From Thamnidium elegans (taxonomy: Eukaryota > Mucoromycota > Mucoromycetes > Mucorales > Mucoraceae), in NCBI GenBank assembly GCA_025201345.1, contig JAIXMG010000004.1, positions 1,116,001-1,180,000 of the forward strand: DNA of 64,000 nt, read 5' to 3'. Below are positions 36,544-48,526 of the stretch, one piece after another. The notes below the pieces were generated by a model. It made no database searches. It was not told the origin of the DNA and saw only the letters and a list, made by a program, of their open reading frames with translations. How positions within the stretch are numbered: the first letter of the stretch is position 1; each line of letters begins with the position of its first letter. A program made the translations under genes and the position numbers.

Positions 36544-37323
36544 TGGGAAATTTATTTTATGTGCCACAAGCAAGCCCCACAACTAGTAGGCGTAAAACTA
36601 CCCCAATTAATGTTACCAAACAACTGCCAGGCTCAAAGCAACCTTCTCATCCCAAACGACCTTCAAGTTCTAAACAACCATCGGGTCCCGAACAACCGCT
36701 GAGTGGACAACCATTATTGGCCCCCAACGGAACAACGGGGTATTCTGAAAGCGGAGCCGGAACGTCAAGCCAAGAATATCGTTGATGTCCGCTAAAAGCA
36801 AAAGGAACTTCGGGAGCGTCTGGACAAACTGGAATGTCAAAACCGAAATGACTTTATTTCCATGTAGAAGCGAATAGAACGTTGGGCTTATTTGGACGAA
36901 CTGGAACGTCTAATCCGAAAATATAATTCCCAATTAGAAGAAATAGTTCGAGCGGCCTCACTTATCGAACTGGACTGTACCATTATAACGGATCCACGAC
37001 TTATGCCTCGATTTCTAAAAGACGCGCAAGTTTTTCAGGAATATCAAAAACTGAAAGGCTCACAAGAAACAATGCAAGTCTTAAAAAAAGCTCAAATGTT
37101 AGTGTATTCAGAAGGAGCGTCATGTTCATTAAATGATCTAGCGACTAGCTCAAATTTATTAGGAAACTCATCAAAGAATTCAGCAACTAGTTCAAAACCT
37201 TCAATGACACATGCATTAGATAGATTTTTAACAGCAATAACATCTGGACCAAGTTTAATGACTGCAGTAACAAGTTCAGCAGCTCCAATAACAAGTTCAA
37301 CAGCTCGAGTAATAAGATCGTAA
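36544..37323 (+). pseudogene. Broken hypothetical gene (Pro/Ser-rich head, coiled coil, Ser/Thr-rich tail)
   Basis: ATG 36544 opens a reading of about 80 codons: MGNLFYVPQASPTTSRR, then repeated KQP-x-S/G motifs, ending in TGA at 36784. A second reading one base out begins at about 36802 with KELRERLDKLECQNRNDF, passes a TAG near 36870, and continues KRIERWAYLDELERLIRKYN and an ORF to 37323 ending in a Ser/Thr/Ala-rich tail. The two parts look like one protein (basic head, leucine-zipper-like coiled coil, low-complexity tail) broken by a frameshift and a stop. I do not recognise the family, and no splice I tried repaired it. Confidence 0.45.
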
Positions 37324-38183
37324 AAAAAAAAGAGACATTGCTTACAAATTTAGTTCTTTATAGCTTCAAATTTAGATTTTAGAGCATATAAAGAAGCCTT
37401 CACCTTCACTACGTCTTCATCGTAAAACAATAATTATCATATGCTTAGTTATAAACTGCAAATTTCATAAAGACCTCCTTTTTCTGCATGAACATTGATT
37501 TGTGTAATGATACAGAAAATGTTAACTTTTGAAGAATCATTGTCGCCTATATAAAGATACACATTTTCAAGAGTAAACTTCTTTATTCTTCGTTTTTGTT
37601 TTACATTCTACGTTATGTACGCTACCTTTTGGAAGACTCTTAACTACATAGATTAAAAAGGGACAAAACTTCGTACCCTTACGTAGTTCCGTCGTCTTTC
37701 GACGTGAATTAGACTTTAATGACACAGTTTTCCGTGATAAATAACTTGGGTTTATTAATAATTTCATCTTTTAATAATATTATTATTTTTAGAAAACGAA
37801 GAGAAAATTTTGATATGCGGTCAATTTACACAGTCAGAAAAAAAAATGCGACATATGTATTACTTTTTCCACACCTTTTATGTACGGCAACTGCTCTAAG
37901 AGGAACTATATAGGTTTGAATGAACATTAGAAAACAAAGGTACACACAAAAAAAGAACAAGGTAATATGCGAGAAATATATTTAGAAAAAAAAACAGAAT
38001 AATTCAATTAACTAATCATTTTTGTACATATTTGTATAATTGTTCCAATTTGGTTTATGCAAGTTCCTTTTTCTACGCGGATAAACCTAGCATAAAAAGC
38101 GATAAAATAGAGCTTTTTTTTTTTTTTTTTCGCCGAACGTGTAACTTTTTGTCATTAATCTAACATTTCAAAAATTAACTAAC
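37324..38183. other. Intergenic, no gene seen
   Basis: A+T-rich. One 66-codon minus-strand open frame (37567-37767) is basic but not recognised. Confidence 0.4.
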
Positions 38184-38362
38184 TATGTCGAATTCGAATA
38201 TTACTAGCTAAAACTTTAAGAAAGGAAGGGATGTATATGAATTTACTTGTGGCATAATTTGCGCTTTAGTGATAAAGGTTAGCTGTAAACAGGTTGCCGT
38301 TTCCAAAGAATTTGGTATACCGAGTTCAACTGTTTGTGACATAAAAAAAAGTAATCTAGGAT
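38184..38362 (+). pseudogene. Tc1/mariner transposase N-terminal relic
   Basis: The reading MSNSNITS, stop, NFKKGRDVYEFTCGIICALV and then KQVAVSKEFGIPSSTVCDI resembles the first helix-turn-helix (paired-like) domain of Tc1-type transposases, whose second helix commonly reads VA..FGVP.STV..I. A TAA lies after codon 8 and the downstream catalytic domain is missing. Only about 60 codons remain. Confidence 0.5.
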
Positions 38363-38792
38363 CAGTTTAAGCCCACTTAGCGTAGTTATTGAATTAGGAG
38401 ACCAGCGATGGCCGTTGTGTGCATTTCAATTTCAAATCAAGCTTATCTCATTTTACCTTCTCAAAACAGATAACCGACATACCTGAAATAAGCGCTCTTT
38501 TAGCAGTATTACTTATATAATTATTCGACTTTAAATGATCTTGAACTTGCCCAGGTTACTGTAAAAAAAAAATATGTTCTGATATTTTTCTGCAAAAGCA
38601 TAAATATTAGAAACATTTCAAATATTATTAAAATATAACTACATATAGTTGTCAATTTGAATACACATTTAAAAATCGCTATAGGATTTATTAGCATCTG
38701 ACGCATGTTTTTCATGAGTCATTAAAACCCAGAATTTTATTGTTTTCAACAGTCGTAATTATTTTCGGTTTTTACTTCTCTCTGACCTTGAT

Positions 38793-39333
38793 ATGCAACA
38801 ACCAGACGCCGAATCCTCAAAACCAATTCCATCTATCGATGAAGTTATTGCACTAATCATTTCAGCTGAAGATAGTGGCCACAAAAAGGCGTTGGAAAAG
38901 TTAAATTTGTTAAATGGTTCTAGTTTATTATCATATACTACAGACGGTCTGGATCCTTTAACAGTTTTAAATCCTAAAACCCATTCTTTAGCTTACTTAT
39001 ACTTTATGTAAGTTAAAGTACAATTGTATTGTCATGTGTGTATATGTTTTAATTTTTTTATTTTTTTTAGTACGGAAAGATGTCAACGTGCAACTAGTCA
39101 AAATGCTTTACAATTGTATCAGTTATTGTATCATTTCATTCAAGTATATGATCAACAACAAGTTCGTTTAGCTCCAAAGCGCTGTAAGTTATACAAGACG
39201 CGTTGCTTTGTGTTTTTCCTAACCTGTATCTTTCACTAGTTACTCTTATTGCAAAAGCTTTATTGAAAATTACTAACGTTTTGAAAAAGGTACACTTTTA
39301 TTGATTTTTTTTACAGTACGTTAAATAACGTAG

Positions 39334-39364
<31 letters not shown>

Positions 39365-40626
39365 AGCCATTATTACCTCTACAATCATTAGCTAGAGCTA
39401 TTGAGCGATTTGTTGATACACCAAACACCTTAACTTCTCTTCATGCACCCTTTATTCAAGTAAAACAAGAGTATAATAACCTGCTGATGAAAAATATATA
39501 TTAATTGTTGTTATTATAGGCCTGTATTTTAGCAAAGAATTATAGTTTCCCGTTATTAGTATTAGATCATGATATTGAAGTACTTGATGTCGAAGTAAGT
39601 TTAAGTGTACTTTTATAGAATATACATCTAATATTTTTTATGTTTTTTAGCGATACGATATCGATATTCAAAGTTTCTTACAGTACTATTATTATGGTTC
39701 AATTGTCTATATCGCCAACAAAAACTTTGAACGTGCATTAGATTTTCTTTCAATTGTTATTTCTGCACCAACCCAAAAAGCAATTAGTGCAATTCAAATT
39801 GCAGCATATAAGAAATTTGTATTGGTTTCATTAATTTATCAAGGTCAAGTAAGCGCTTTACCAAAGTATACTGCGCAAGGTGTAGAAAAAGTTTGCAGGA
39901 CACAATCACAGCCTTATTTGAATCTTTTAAAAGATTTTAATGAGACTGATCTTGATATGTTTCAAGAGAATGCTTCCTCTGCTTCTGCTTTATTTGAATC
40001 CGTAAGTATTTTTTATTGTTCTTGTTAATATATAAAAATACTAAGGCGATTTAATTTTTACAAGGATAAACATATTGGTTTGGTTAAACAATGCTTTCAA
40101 GCACTTCGCCGTAAAAAGATCAAGGAATTAACTAACGTGTATATTACTGTTGGTTTAAACGAAATGGCTACAAAAATTGGTACTTTACCTCAAGAATTAG
40201 AGCTTATTCTAATTGAAATGGTAAAACTACAAATCAATTATATTATAAATATAAAAAGGGCTCTAACTATTTGAAATAGATTTATCAAAATCAAATATCG
40301 GCAACCATTTCAGTTACAGACCAACATATTAAAATGGTTCATTTTACAGACGAAGAAGATAAATCTCAAGTGAACTTAGAAGATCGTATCTTTCAAATTG
40401 CTACAATTAACGATCGTGTTTCATACATGGATAAACTGGAAGGATTAAATAGGGATTTTCAAACAAAGGTTTGTCTTTAATTTTTTATAATATATGTATA
40501 TATTAAAGTTAAAACTCTATAAATTAGTTTATGACACTCAGTGCAAATGGTGGACAAATGACTGCTACACCATATGATGAAGACTTCGACCTTCCATTAG
40601 ATGATGATACAAAGATATTTAATTAA
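38793..40626 (+). CDS. CSN3: COP9 signalosome subunit 3
   Basis: Nine exons (38793-39007, 39071-39183, 39240-39289, 39367-39459, 39520-39594, 39651-40001, 40065-40220, 40280-40468, 40528-40626) join in frame to 446 residues. An all-helical repeat region runs from the start (SLAYLYFITERCQRA, LPLQSLARAIERFV, YYYYGSIVYIANKNFERALDFL). It leads into a PCI domain with CFQALRRKKIKELTNVYITV, QISATISVTDQHIKMVHF and the tail coiled segment NDRVSYMDKLEGLNRDF. The tail ends in an acidic stretch. This order and the YYYYG...A..FERAL segment fit CSN3, a scaffold subunit of the complex that removes NEDD8 from cullins. The related proteasome lid subunit Rpn3 would be longer. The acceptor of intron 3 lies at the end of a (TA)n(TG)n repeat. 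Confidence 0.88.
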
Positions 40627-40674
40627 ATTCAAAATACTAATAAAGTAAAAGATAAAGTAAAAAAATATACACAT

Positions 40675-42180
40675 CTACTCTTCTTGTGTGGATTTATTTG
40701 TAGGTTTACTAAGTTCATCCACCGCTAGATGACCTGATTTAACACCTATTTTTTTTTAAAAAAAAGTTAGTTTAATTAATACAGTAAAAAAAAAGATACA
40801 TACTTTGAGTAAGAGGTGCAGTATGAAGAGGTCTCTTACGGGCAGTCTTCTTCTTCTTTTGAGGCCTAATAACTGTTACAGGTACAGACGATTTATGTAC
40901 AAGATAGGTTGAAATAGAACCCATAAGCAGCCTAATATAACTCGCTTCAGTTATACGTAAAACTCACTTTATATATACGTATGTATTACCCTTTTACTGT
41001 TCCTCTACCACGACTTCCACAAACAACCATAGTTAAAGTCAATTCATCAATCTAATACTTATAAAGTTAAAATAGATTATAATAAAAATAGAGTGAAAAC
41101 AATCGTTGTTACTTACCAAATTACATAAAACATCTTTTACTCTGCCACAAATAGTATATGTAATAAGTTCGACATCAAATAATAACATTTGGGACATTGT
41201 TTTTTTAGCTTCTTCTGTAACTGTATCTGATGCTTTTTGTAACTTATAAATAAATATATACAAGATCAGACATAATTATTATTATTTTAGGCCAGTTTTT
41301 TTTTGTTTGTTATTATTACCTCTTTCGATAAAGACAAACCAGTTTCTTTCACAGCCTCAGGATTATCTTCTCTATTGACAACCGTAACAACATGCAATAC
41401 ATCACCGTCTCGCATCATAGTACCCATAGTCCACTCAATCGCATGAAAACTTTCTTCACTAAAATCACAGGCAACCAAATAGCCTCTACTACGACGTTTA
41501 GGTTGTAGCTCTTGATCAAGTTTACCACTTAATCCAGCTCCATAACGCTGTTGCACAACAATACGATCCAATTTTTTTATCACGGTAGGTTTTTGGGTAA
41601 AGACTAATAAATCTCGTCTAAGGGTTACACTTCGACTTTTTAAAGATTTATCTCTATTTTTGATATCGATATCCTTTTTTTCGATTGGAATAAATCGGTT
41701 TGCTTCTGTGATACGTATTAGTTCATCATCTGTTTCATCTGAATCTGAATCTTGCTTTGGTATCATGTTAATAGCAGAAATAACTAAAGCACCTGTAGCT
41801 GTGGTAGTAGTTATACTAGTGGTAGCAGGTGCGAAATTAGAAGATAAAGATTTACTTACGGGTGAAGGAGGTGGTGATTTTTTAGTAGTAGTAGTAGTAT
41901 CTAAACCATCGATAATAATTTGAGGTTTATCATCTTCATCCAATAAAGTGAGTTCATCATCACTAATATTACTATTAGTTAAAACCAGTTTATTTGGTTC
42001 TTGCTTGTCTAGAATAACAGCTGCAGGAACTTGATCATCTTCTGGGTTTACATGATTAATACTTTCGATTTCTTTTTCTAGTTCGTCGTTATTTAAAGGC
42101 TCTTCGGTCGTTAAAGGAAAATCACGTATGTCATCGTTAAGCGTAACCACTGGTATGGTATCGGAAGTGCAATCACTCAT
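40675..42180 (-). CDS. Universal stress protein (UspA) family protein with long acidic head
   Basis: Five exons (41320-42180, 41117-41242, 40990-41051, 40804-40931, 40675-40745) join in frame to 415 residues. Residues 1-230 are hydrophilic, Asp/Glu/Thr-rich and probably disordered. The Usp domain begins RGYLVACDFSEESFHAIEWT and continues GDVLHVVTVVNRED, and after the second exon TMVVCGSRGRGTVKGLLMGS with STYLVHKSSVPVTVIRP. The G-x-R-G-x-G-TVKG..MGS..T..VHK..VPV segment is the nucleotide-binding signature of ATP-binding Usp proteins. Role is general stress response, otherwise unknown. I start at ATG 42180 (MSDCTSD); an upstream in-frame ATG at 42252 would add a hydrophobic leader and is less likely. 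Confidence 0.88.
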
Positions 42181-42314
42181 ATTTATAAAAATTACCGAAA
42201 AGAAAAAGGGAAACAGAAAAAACTTTTTTACCGGATTTTTATTTAACAGCAAAAATAGAGTAACACAAGCACGTCATAATTAAACTATCTCCGCGTCTAA
42301 AAAAGAACGAAAAT

Positions 42315-44122
42315 TTACAAATGTTCAAGTCTTGACTTGAGTTCCTTAATCATATCAGCGTGCTTAATAGTAACACCGCCCTTTTGAGATTCATCTTTGG
42401 ATCTCATATCCTTAACACGAACCTCACCTCTTTCTAATTCATCCTTACCAATAAAGACAGCAAAAGGGATCATATCCTTTTCACAGGCATCAAATTGCTT
42501 ATCAAGTCTAGGTTTGTTCTTAAACATATAAGTAGCCTTAATACCAGCATCCCATAATTCCTTAGCAATTTGCATTCTCTCCTTTAAGAGGCCATCACCG
42601 ACCGAGATAACATAAACTTCGGTTTCGTTACTCTTAATTTCCTCAGTTTTTTGCTTTGCCATAAGGATAGAAAAGACACGCTCGACACCAATGGAAACAC
42701 CAACACAAGGAATTTGAAGGTTAGGAACACCCTTTTTGTTCTTACCAGAGAACATACCGACTAAGTTATCATAACGACCACCAGCAGCAATGGAACCAAC
42801 ACCAACAGTAGATTCGTCCAATTCATCGGTACCTTGCTTCTTCTTGTTAACAATACCTTCAGCAAGTTTAGGGGGAGCAGATTTTTCAGTGACAGCTTCA
42901 TAAATAATACCAGTATAGTAATCTAAACCTCTAGCCAAACTAAGATCAAATGACATTTTATCCATAACCTCAAAGATTTCTAAATAATCAAAGAGTGTAC
43001 CCATCTCAGCTAAACCAGTAGCAGCGTTAGCATTGCCCATCAATACTTGATCCTTCAAAAGCATCTCCAAAAGATCACGTCCACCTTTATGCTTAACATA
43101 TTCTCCAATCTTATCAGCTACATCAGGAGCCAAGCCTTTTTCTTCGACCATTTCCTTCTTAACATCAGCCCAAGGAAGTTTATCAAGTTTATCAACAGCA
43201 GACGAAATAGGACGAATGTTATCTTCAGGTACACCACATACTTCAAAGATACCATCCAAAATCTTACGGTGGTTAATCTTGACTGTGTATTTACCAACAT
43301 CCAAGTTAGTAAGTGCTTCACATAAAATTCTTAAAATTTCGGAATCGGGAATCATAGAATCGTATGTACCAGCAATATCAAAATCCTATATTTCACTTTA
43401 TAAGTATATTTACATGCATATTTAAATTAAATATAAACTTACACATTGGTAAAATTCTCTCATACGACCCTTGGTCATAGCAGGTTGATCACGACGATAG
43501 ACCTTGGCAATTTGATAACGCTTAATGTTAGGATACTCCTTACCGTTCATAGCCAAGAAACGAGCAAAAGGAACAGTTAAATCATAACGAAGAGAACATT
43601 CTTCGCCACCTTGATCAGCTAAATCATAAATCAACTTGCTATCTTCACCATATTTGCCGGCAAGGATTTCCTATAATCCCTTAAATATCAATATACATCT
43701 ACATCAAAATGCATTATAAATATACCTTGAGTTCAAAAACAGGTGTATCGATGGTAACAGCACCATGTTTCTTGAATACCTTGGTAATAGTATTAAATAC
43801 TTTTTCACGAATAGCCATATCCTTATCATTATAATCTTTGGTACCCTATATATTATATTAATAAACAATAACAAAAACGTATGTAGTAAAAATATACCTT
43901 GGCAGTCTTTAAAGTAAAGCTAGACTTGACAGCTTTTTTAGCAGGCTTAGCAGAACCAGACTTGTCAGCTCCTTCAAGTACAGTCAATTCTTTCTTGAGA
44001 CCGAGTAAAGTTTGAACTTCGGCATCAATAGCTTCCTTTTCAGCCTTTTGTGATTTCAATTGACGAACTTTAAGTCCTTGAGCTTCAATAGCTTGCGCTA
44101 ATTGTTCTTTTTGATCAGACAT
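42315..44122 (-). CDS. HTS1: Histidyl-tRNA synthetase
   Basis: Four exons (43898-44122, 43726-43845, 43443-43670, 42315-43385) join in frame to 547 residues. Residues 1 to about 60 form a WHEP-like helical hairpin ([20 protein letters not shown]). The class II core shows [14 protein letters not shown], motif 2 ([16 protein letters not shown] then [20 protein letters not shown] [15 protein letters not shown]), the His-A motif [10 protein letters not shown] and His-B motif [13 protein letters not shown], and the anticodon-binding domain. It charges tRNA-His. In many fungi one gene supplies both the cytosol and mitochondria by alternative starts; no longer leader is obvious here. Codon use is rich in preferred codons, as expected for a highly expressed gene. 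Confidence 0.96.
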
Positions 44123-44246
44123 GGTTTTATTAATTAATTACAAAGAAGAAAGAGAAAAAAAAAGTAGTAAAAAAAACGAAAAACAAAAAAAAAACTTTTC
44201 ACTGAGTTTTAAAGGGCAAAGGAGCTTTTCAAAGTGACTCATTTGT

Positions 44247-45030
44247 CTAATTATTGTTTATGTCTTGATCCATATCCTTCATTGGTATTATATCGTATTT
44301 CCTCGTTGTTCGTTTTGATCTACCAGAAGTAGACATTAATGCTTTTTTAGCTTTACCAACAGCAGCCAATAAAGCGCCTTGATCATCCTCTACTTCTTTT
44401 GGTGCAGCATCCGAAGCCTTTCGTTTAGATTTTTTATTCAATAAACCCTCTTCATCCTCTGGTACTGTATTAGAGGAAGAAGAAGATGCTAAATTGACAT
44501 CTTTATTCTTATTCTTGACTCCACTTTTAATCATAATTGGTTTCATCTCTCTATGCATACAAGCCCATTCACCTCCAAAAGTCATAATCACAATATTTAC
44601 CACTTGTAATACCCACCACGACGTACCAGTAGGAAAATGATGTGATATTTTCCATACACAGATCAAATGGAAAAAATGAAACGTAAGAACATAGTCTAGA
44701 ATTTGTTTCGCTCGTTGCACAATCATCATAAGAATGGGTATACAAAGACAGGCATTGACAACCCACACAATAATTAACGACCATCCAAACCCTGTATCTG
44801 TTCTAATCTCTTTATCGTTAAATATTAAATCGAGTGAAGCATCTGTCCCTGTTAACGTCAACGCAATGTATAATATAATACTATATAGAACGTAGCAAAG
44901 TGATTGTAAACTTGTAATCTAACAACGTAAGTTACTTAAAATATATATATACACTCGATATATATTTACTTTTTACCTGTGCTATAATAAGTATAGGATC
45001 CCATTTGGAAGCTCTAAAAGAAGAGGCCAT
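44247..45030 (-). CDS. SYS1: SYS1-type Golgi membrane protein
   Basis: Two exons (44977-45030, 44247-44918) join in frame to 241 residues. It starts MASSFRASKWDPILIIAQITSLQSLCYVLYS, the signature start of Sys1 (FR.S.WDP.LI..QI..LQ). Four hydrophobic helices follow (about residues 19-40, 68-90, 98-115, 122-140), with FHLICVWKISHHFPTGTSWW and GEWACMHREMKPI typical of the family. The tail (150-241) is polar, Lys/Ser-rich. Sys1 sits in the trans-Golgi membrane and recruits the Arl3 (ARFRP1) GTPase, needed for vesicle traffic. The polar tail is longer than in yeast. Confidence 0.93.
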
Positions 45031-45859
45031 CTTATTAAACAATTAAAATATATATATGTGTATAAAGAAAAAAAATGCAAAATTTCTCCGTAAATATATA
45101 AAAAGGTCTTTTTTATCAGTCAACCAGTAACTTACACTCAAATCAGAAAAAAAAGATGCACTAAAAACTAATCTGATTTTTTAGTATCATTTGAGCGTAA
45201 TAGTGTTCATACTATAGATTTTGATTCTGTTACATATATAAAATGGTAGTATTGGGTTGTAATGTGCTCTAATACTCTAATTGAGTACTAAAGCTAACGT
45301 CTTACACTTTTGTTTTACGGAAAGAATTGTAATGTATCAGGAAAACTAACCGGAGAAACTATATTGGATAATCTAAGCCGATTTACGGGTTCTTTTTTTT
45401 TTTCGTCCAGGACCTATTTAGTTTAGAGTAGGTGATACAAGATAATACGGTGGCTCCGCTACCCTATTCTTTACATTGCCGTAACGAACACAGTTTCTGC
45501 CCGCAAGGATAGATTTATATAATTACATTTAAAAAAAAAAGTCTTCTCATCGGTCTTTTACTAATTTTTTTTTCTGTAAAAAGGTATGTCAAGAATCTGA
45601 AAAAAAGTATATCCATAACCCTCTCTCTTTATATATATATAGCTCGCTAGTAAATTAGAAGTAGCACGGTTTTATTAAGTACGTATAAAGCCGTTTAGAT
45701 AAAAAAAAGATTATCAGTCAAAGTTTCCAAGTCAAAAAAAAGTAAGCTATAATATATTTTGGTAATGATTGGCTATTGTTGTTTTTAGAACGAAAAAAAA
45801 GGCTTAAACCCAAATCCCTTGTACTTTTTTCTCCTTTTTCTTTATCTACTTCTTTTTTT
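45031..45859. other. Divergent intergenic region
   Basis: About 830 bases between SYS1 (minus) and the OSBP gene (plus); should hold both promoters. No gene seen. Confidence 0.5.
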
Positions 45860-47419
45860 ATGAATAAAATTAATATGTCACACCGTACAAACGATAACGA
45901 GAACAATACTGAAAAAATTGAAGACAGTTCTTGTAGTTTATTGCTATCTATTGCTTCTCAATTAACAAAGGGAACGGACTTGGTATTTATAACCATTTAG
46001 TTTAATAATATCCTTGTTAAACCTTTTCTTTTGTAGCACAAAGTAGCTCTACCTACGTTTATACTTGAACCAAGAAGTATGCTTGAGCGTATTACTGACT
46101 TTATGGTTCATCCGGAACTTATCTTACCGCAAGTATTTTTTTTTTAAAAAAAAAAAGACGTGACTCTCTTAAACCTTAACACCAAACCCTCCCAGTTAGT
46201 GTATCGGATATTGAAGATGACACCAAAAGGTTTATTGCAGTGGTTAAATGGTTTTTAGGTGGATGGCATATTAAACCAAAAGTAAAGTTTTTAAAAGGAA
46301 AAATTAGCAACCCTTTTAATCCGTTTTTTTTTTAGGGTGTTAAAAAACCTTATAATCCGGTTATGGGCGAGTTTTTCCGTTGCAAATATAAATATGATGA
46401 CGGGTCAAAAGGTTACTATATCGCCGAACAAGTATCACATCATCCACCAGTCTCCGCCTTTTTCTATACGTGCCCACAGCATAACGTTATTATTACGGGT
46501 GATATTAAACCCAAATCAAAATTTTATGGTAACAGTGTAGCTTCTCTAATGAAGGGAACTACAAATTTTATTTTACCTACCAGAAATGAAGAACTATATG
46601 AAGTTCATATGCCCAATATGTATGCCCGTGGTGTATTGTAAGTAGTTTTTTTTTTATGTATATTGAAGAAAAATTCACCATTTTTTATTATGTTAGAATT
46701 GGTACTATGACATTGGAACTTGGTGATACCTCTACTATAATATGTAAATCAACTGACCTTATTTGTGAAATGGATTTCCAAACAAAAGGGTATTTCTCTG
46801 GTCAATGTAATTCAGTGGTAGCAAAAATAAAAAGATTATCTACACAAGAAATTATATACGAGATATCGGGGCAATGGTCGGCTGAACTCTTTATTAGAAA
46901 ATATAATCCTAATGAAAAGACATCGACTGTTGGAAGATTGCTGGTAATATATATGCATACAATATAACAGAGTTATAAAAACTGAAAATATTTTAGTCAT
47001 TTAAAAAAGATACTACAAAAGAGAAACAACCAGATTTACTGGTAGATGTTAGAAAACATCATGTATGTCCTCTTAGTGTTCCCCAAATTCAAGAAGAAAA
47101 AGAATCCAGAAGATTATGGTCTAAATTAACTGAAGGTATTAAATCAGGTAACTTTGATAAGGCTACAGAAGAGAAATTAAAGGTAGAAGATATCGAGCGA
47201 GAATTAAGAAAGGAACGAGAAAAGAAGAATATTGAATGGCAAACTCGTTTCTTTAATGTTAAAGGTGATGATTATCCTTTAAAGGATATAGAAACGTAAG
47301 GAGGATATATATGTATATAATCATGTAAATATTTATTTCCACTTTTTTATTATTTACTTAGTTTAAACTATAATAGTGTAGAAGAAACTTGTAAAAAGTT
47401 AAATACTTTGTTCACTTGA
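45860..47419 (+). CDS. Oxysterol-binding protein family (Kes1/Osh4-like)
   Basis: Seven exons (45860-45982, 46037-46128, 46200-46281, 46336-46637, 46697-46943, 46997-47295, 47362-47419) join in frame to 400 residues. Recognisable segments are LPTFILEPRSMLERITDFM, RFIAVVKWFLGGWH, KPYNPVMGEFF and the family fingerprint EQVSHHPP (residues 130-137). The end is a charged helix (ERELRKEREKKNIEWQTRFF). With no PH or ankyrin domain, it is the short Kes1/Osh4 type, which exchanges sterol and PI4P between membranes. Intron 2 (46129-46199) must use a GC donor (GCAAGT) with acceptor TTAG; every GT option breaks the frame. I chose ATG 45860; ATG 45875 (MSHRTND) is equally possible. Confidence 0.92.
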
Positions 47420-47570
47420 AAGCATCTCTTACACTGCTACCAATAAATTCTGCTGTTTTTATTTGTTCATCAGTTACACCTATATTTTTTGCTCATTTCA
47501 GATGATTATTAAGCTATTATATAATTTGATATTTACCCGAGGTAAAATATCCTTTGAAATATTAGCGTTA
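47412..47570 (-). pseudogene. Relic of a duplicated last exon of the neighbouring CMD-like gene
   Basis: On the minus strand a short exon end (NISKDILPR, 47535-47570), a GTAAAT...TAG intron and an exon 47412-47513 mirror the last two exons of the adjacent gene (47640-48526). The exon reads LNNHLK, TGA, AKNIGVTDEQIKTAEFIGSS and VRDAF, against LHDHLDNARRVGATDVQVTA ... IGNSVKNAF in the intact gene. The in-frame TGA (47493-47495) and missing upstream exons show it is a relic. Its end overlaps the last codons of the OSBP gene on the other strand. Confidence 0.75.
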
Positions 47571-47639
47571 AAAAAAGGATATATTAGGGAAACAATTTAA
47601 TTGATTTTATTATAAATTTTTAAAAATAAAGAAGTCTTT

Positions 47640-48526
47640 TTAAAAGGCATTCTTTACAGAATTACCAATAAGTTGAGTAGCTGTAACTTGAACGTCAGTT
47701 GCGCCAACTCTTCTAGCATTATCAAGATGATCATGAAGCTAAAATAAAAATAAAAATAAGCTTTCTTTTACAAACTAAACTTTTTTCATATACCTGAGGT
47801 AAAGTATCCATTTGAATAAGAGTCGCAATGATTACCAATTCAGTTTCAATAAGATTAGTAAGACTTCTATTATAAAATACATTTCCGTAAACAAAGAAGG
47901 CCCAGAAATAAAGGTCGCTACCTATAGCTTTGACGTTTCCAAGAACTCTATCAAGAGAGTCTCCATATACTGTATCAAGCAGTTCTAAAGAACGTGGTAT
48001 CCATTCATTTACTTCCTTACTTTTTTTTATAAAAAAAAAGCGCTTAATAAACCAGCAATCAATATTTCTTTAAATACTTTACTCTAAAGTTGGCGTCTTG
48101 CTTAACAAATCTTGGTACTCCTTTGGAAGGCTATTAAATAATGCACCATGCGAATTAATTCCCTACATAACAGTTAGTCTTAAAACCAAATATTATTGAC
48201 AATAAATATATACATATGTATATATATTACTCTAGCAATTCCACAAATTGCAGTGCTCTTCATAATTGCATTACGAGTATATTCAACCCATTGAATTTTC
48301 TCCTCCAATGACTCAACTGTATTCAAATACTTGTTTACAATAACAGGTATGCCAAGTGGATGGTTAGAGGCACCTAACGATACACACTAACGAAAAAACT
48401 GTCAACACGCAAAAAAATCGGAATAATTTAGTTTACCAGTAACATTGCTGCTAAAGATGGACAAATATCTTTGGTATAGATCAATTTTGCCAATTCAATA
48501 TAGATTAAGTAATCTGGAGTATTCAT
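47640..48526 (-). CDS. Carboxymuconolactone decarboxylase (AhpD)-like protein
   Basis: Five exons (48437-48526, 48231-48386, 48083-48162, 47794-48019, 47640-47738) join in frame to 216 residues. The all-helical chain begins MNTPDYLIYIELAKLIYTKD and ends with LIETELVIIATLIQMDTLPQLHDHLDNARRVGATDVQV, the pattern of the carboxymuconolactone decarboxylase/AhpD fold (RELV..A.L.......L..HL..A...GAT..E). The catalytic Cys-x-x-Cys or Cys-x-x-x-His of true AhpD is not seen, so peroxidase activity is doubtful. Such stand-alone fungal proteins are of unknown function, possibly peroxisomal or mitochondrial. Confidence 0.78.
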
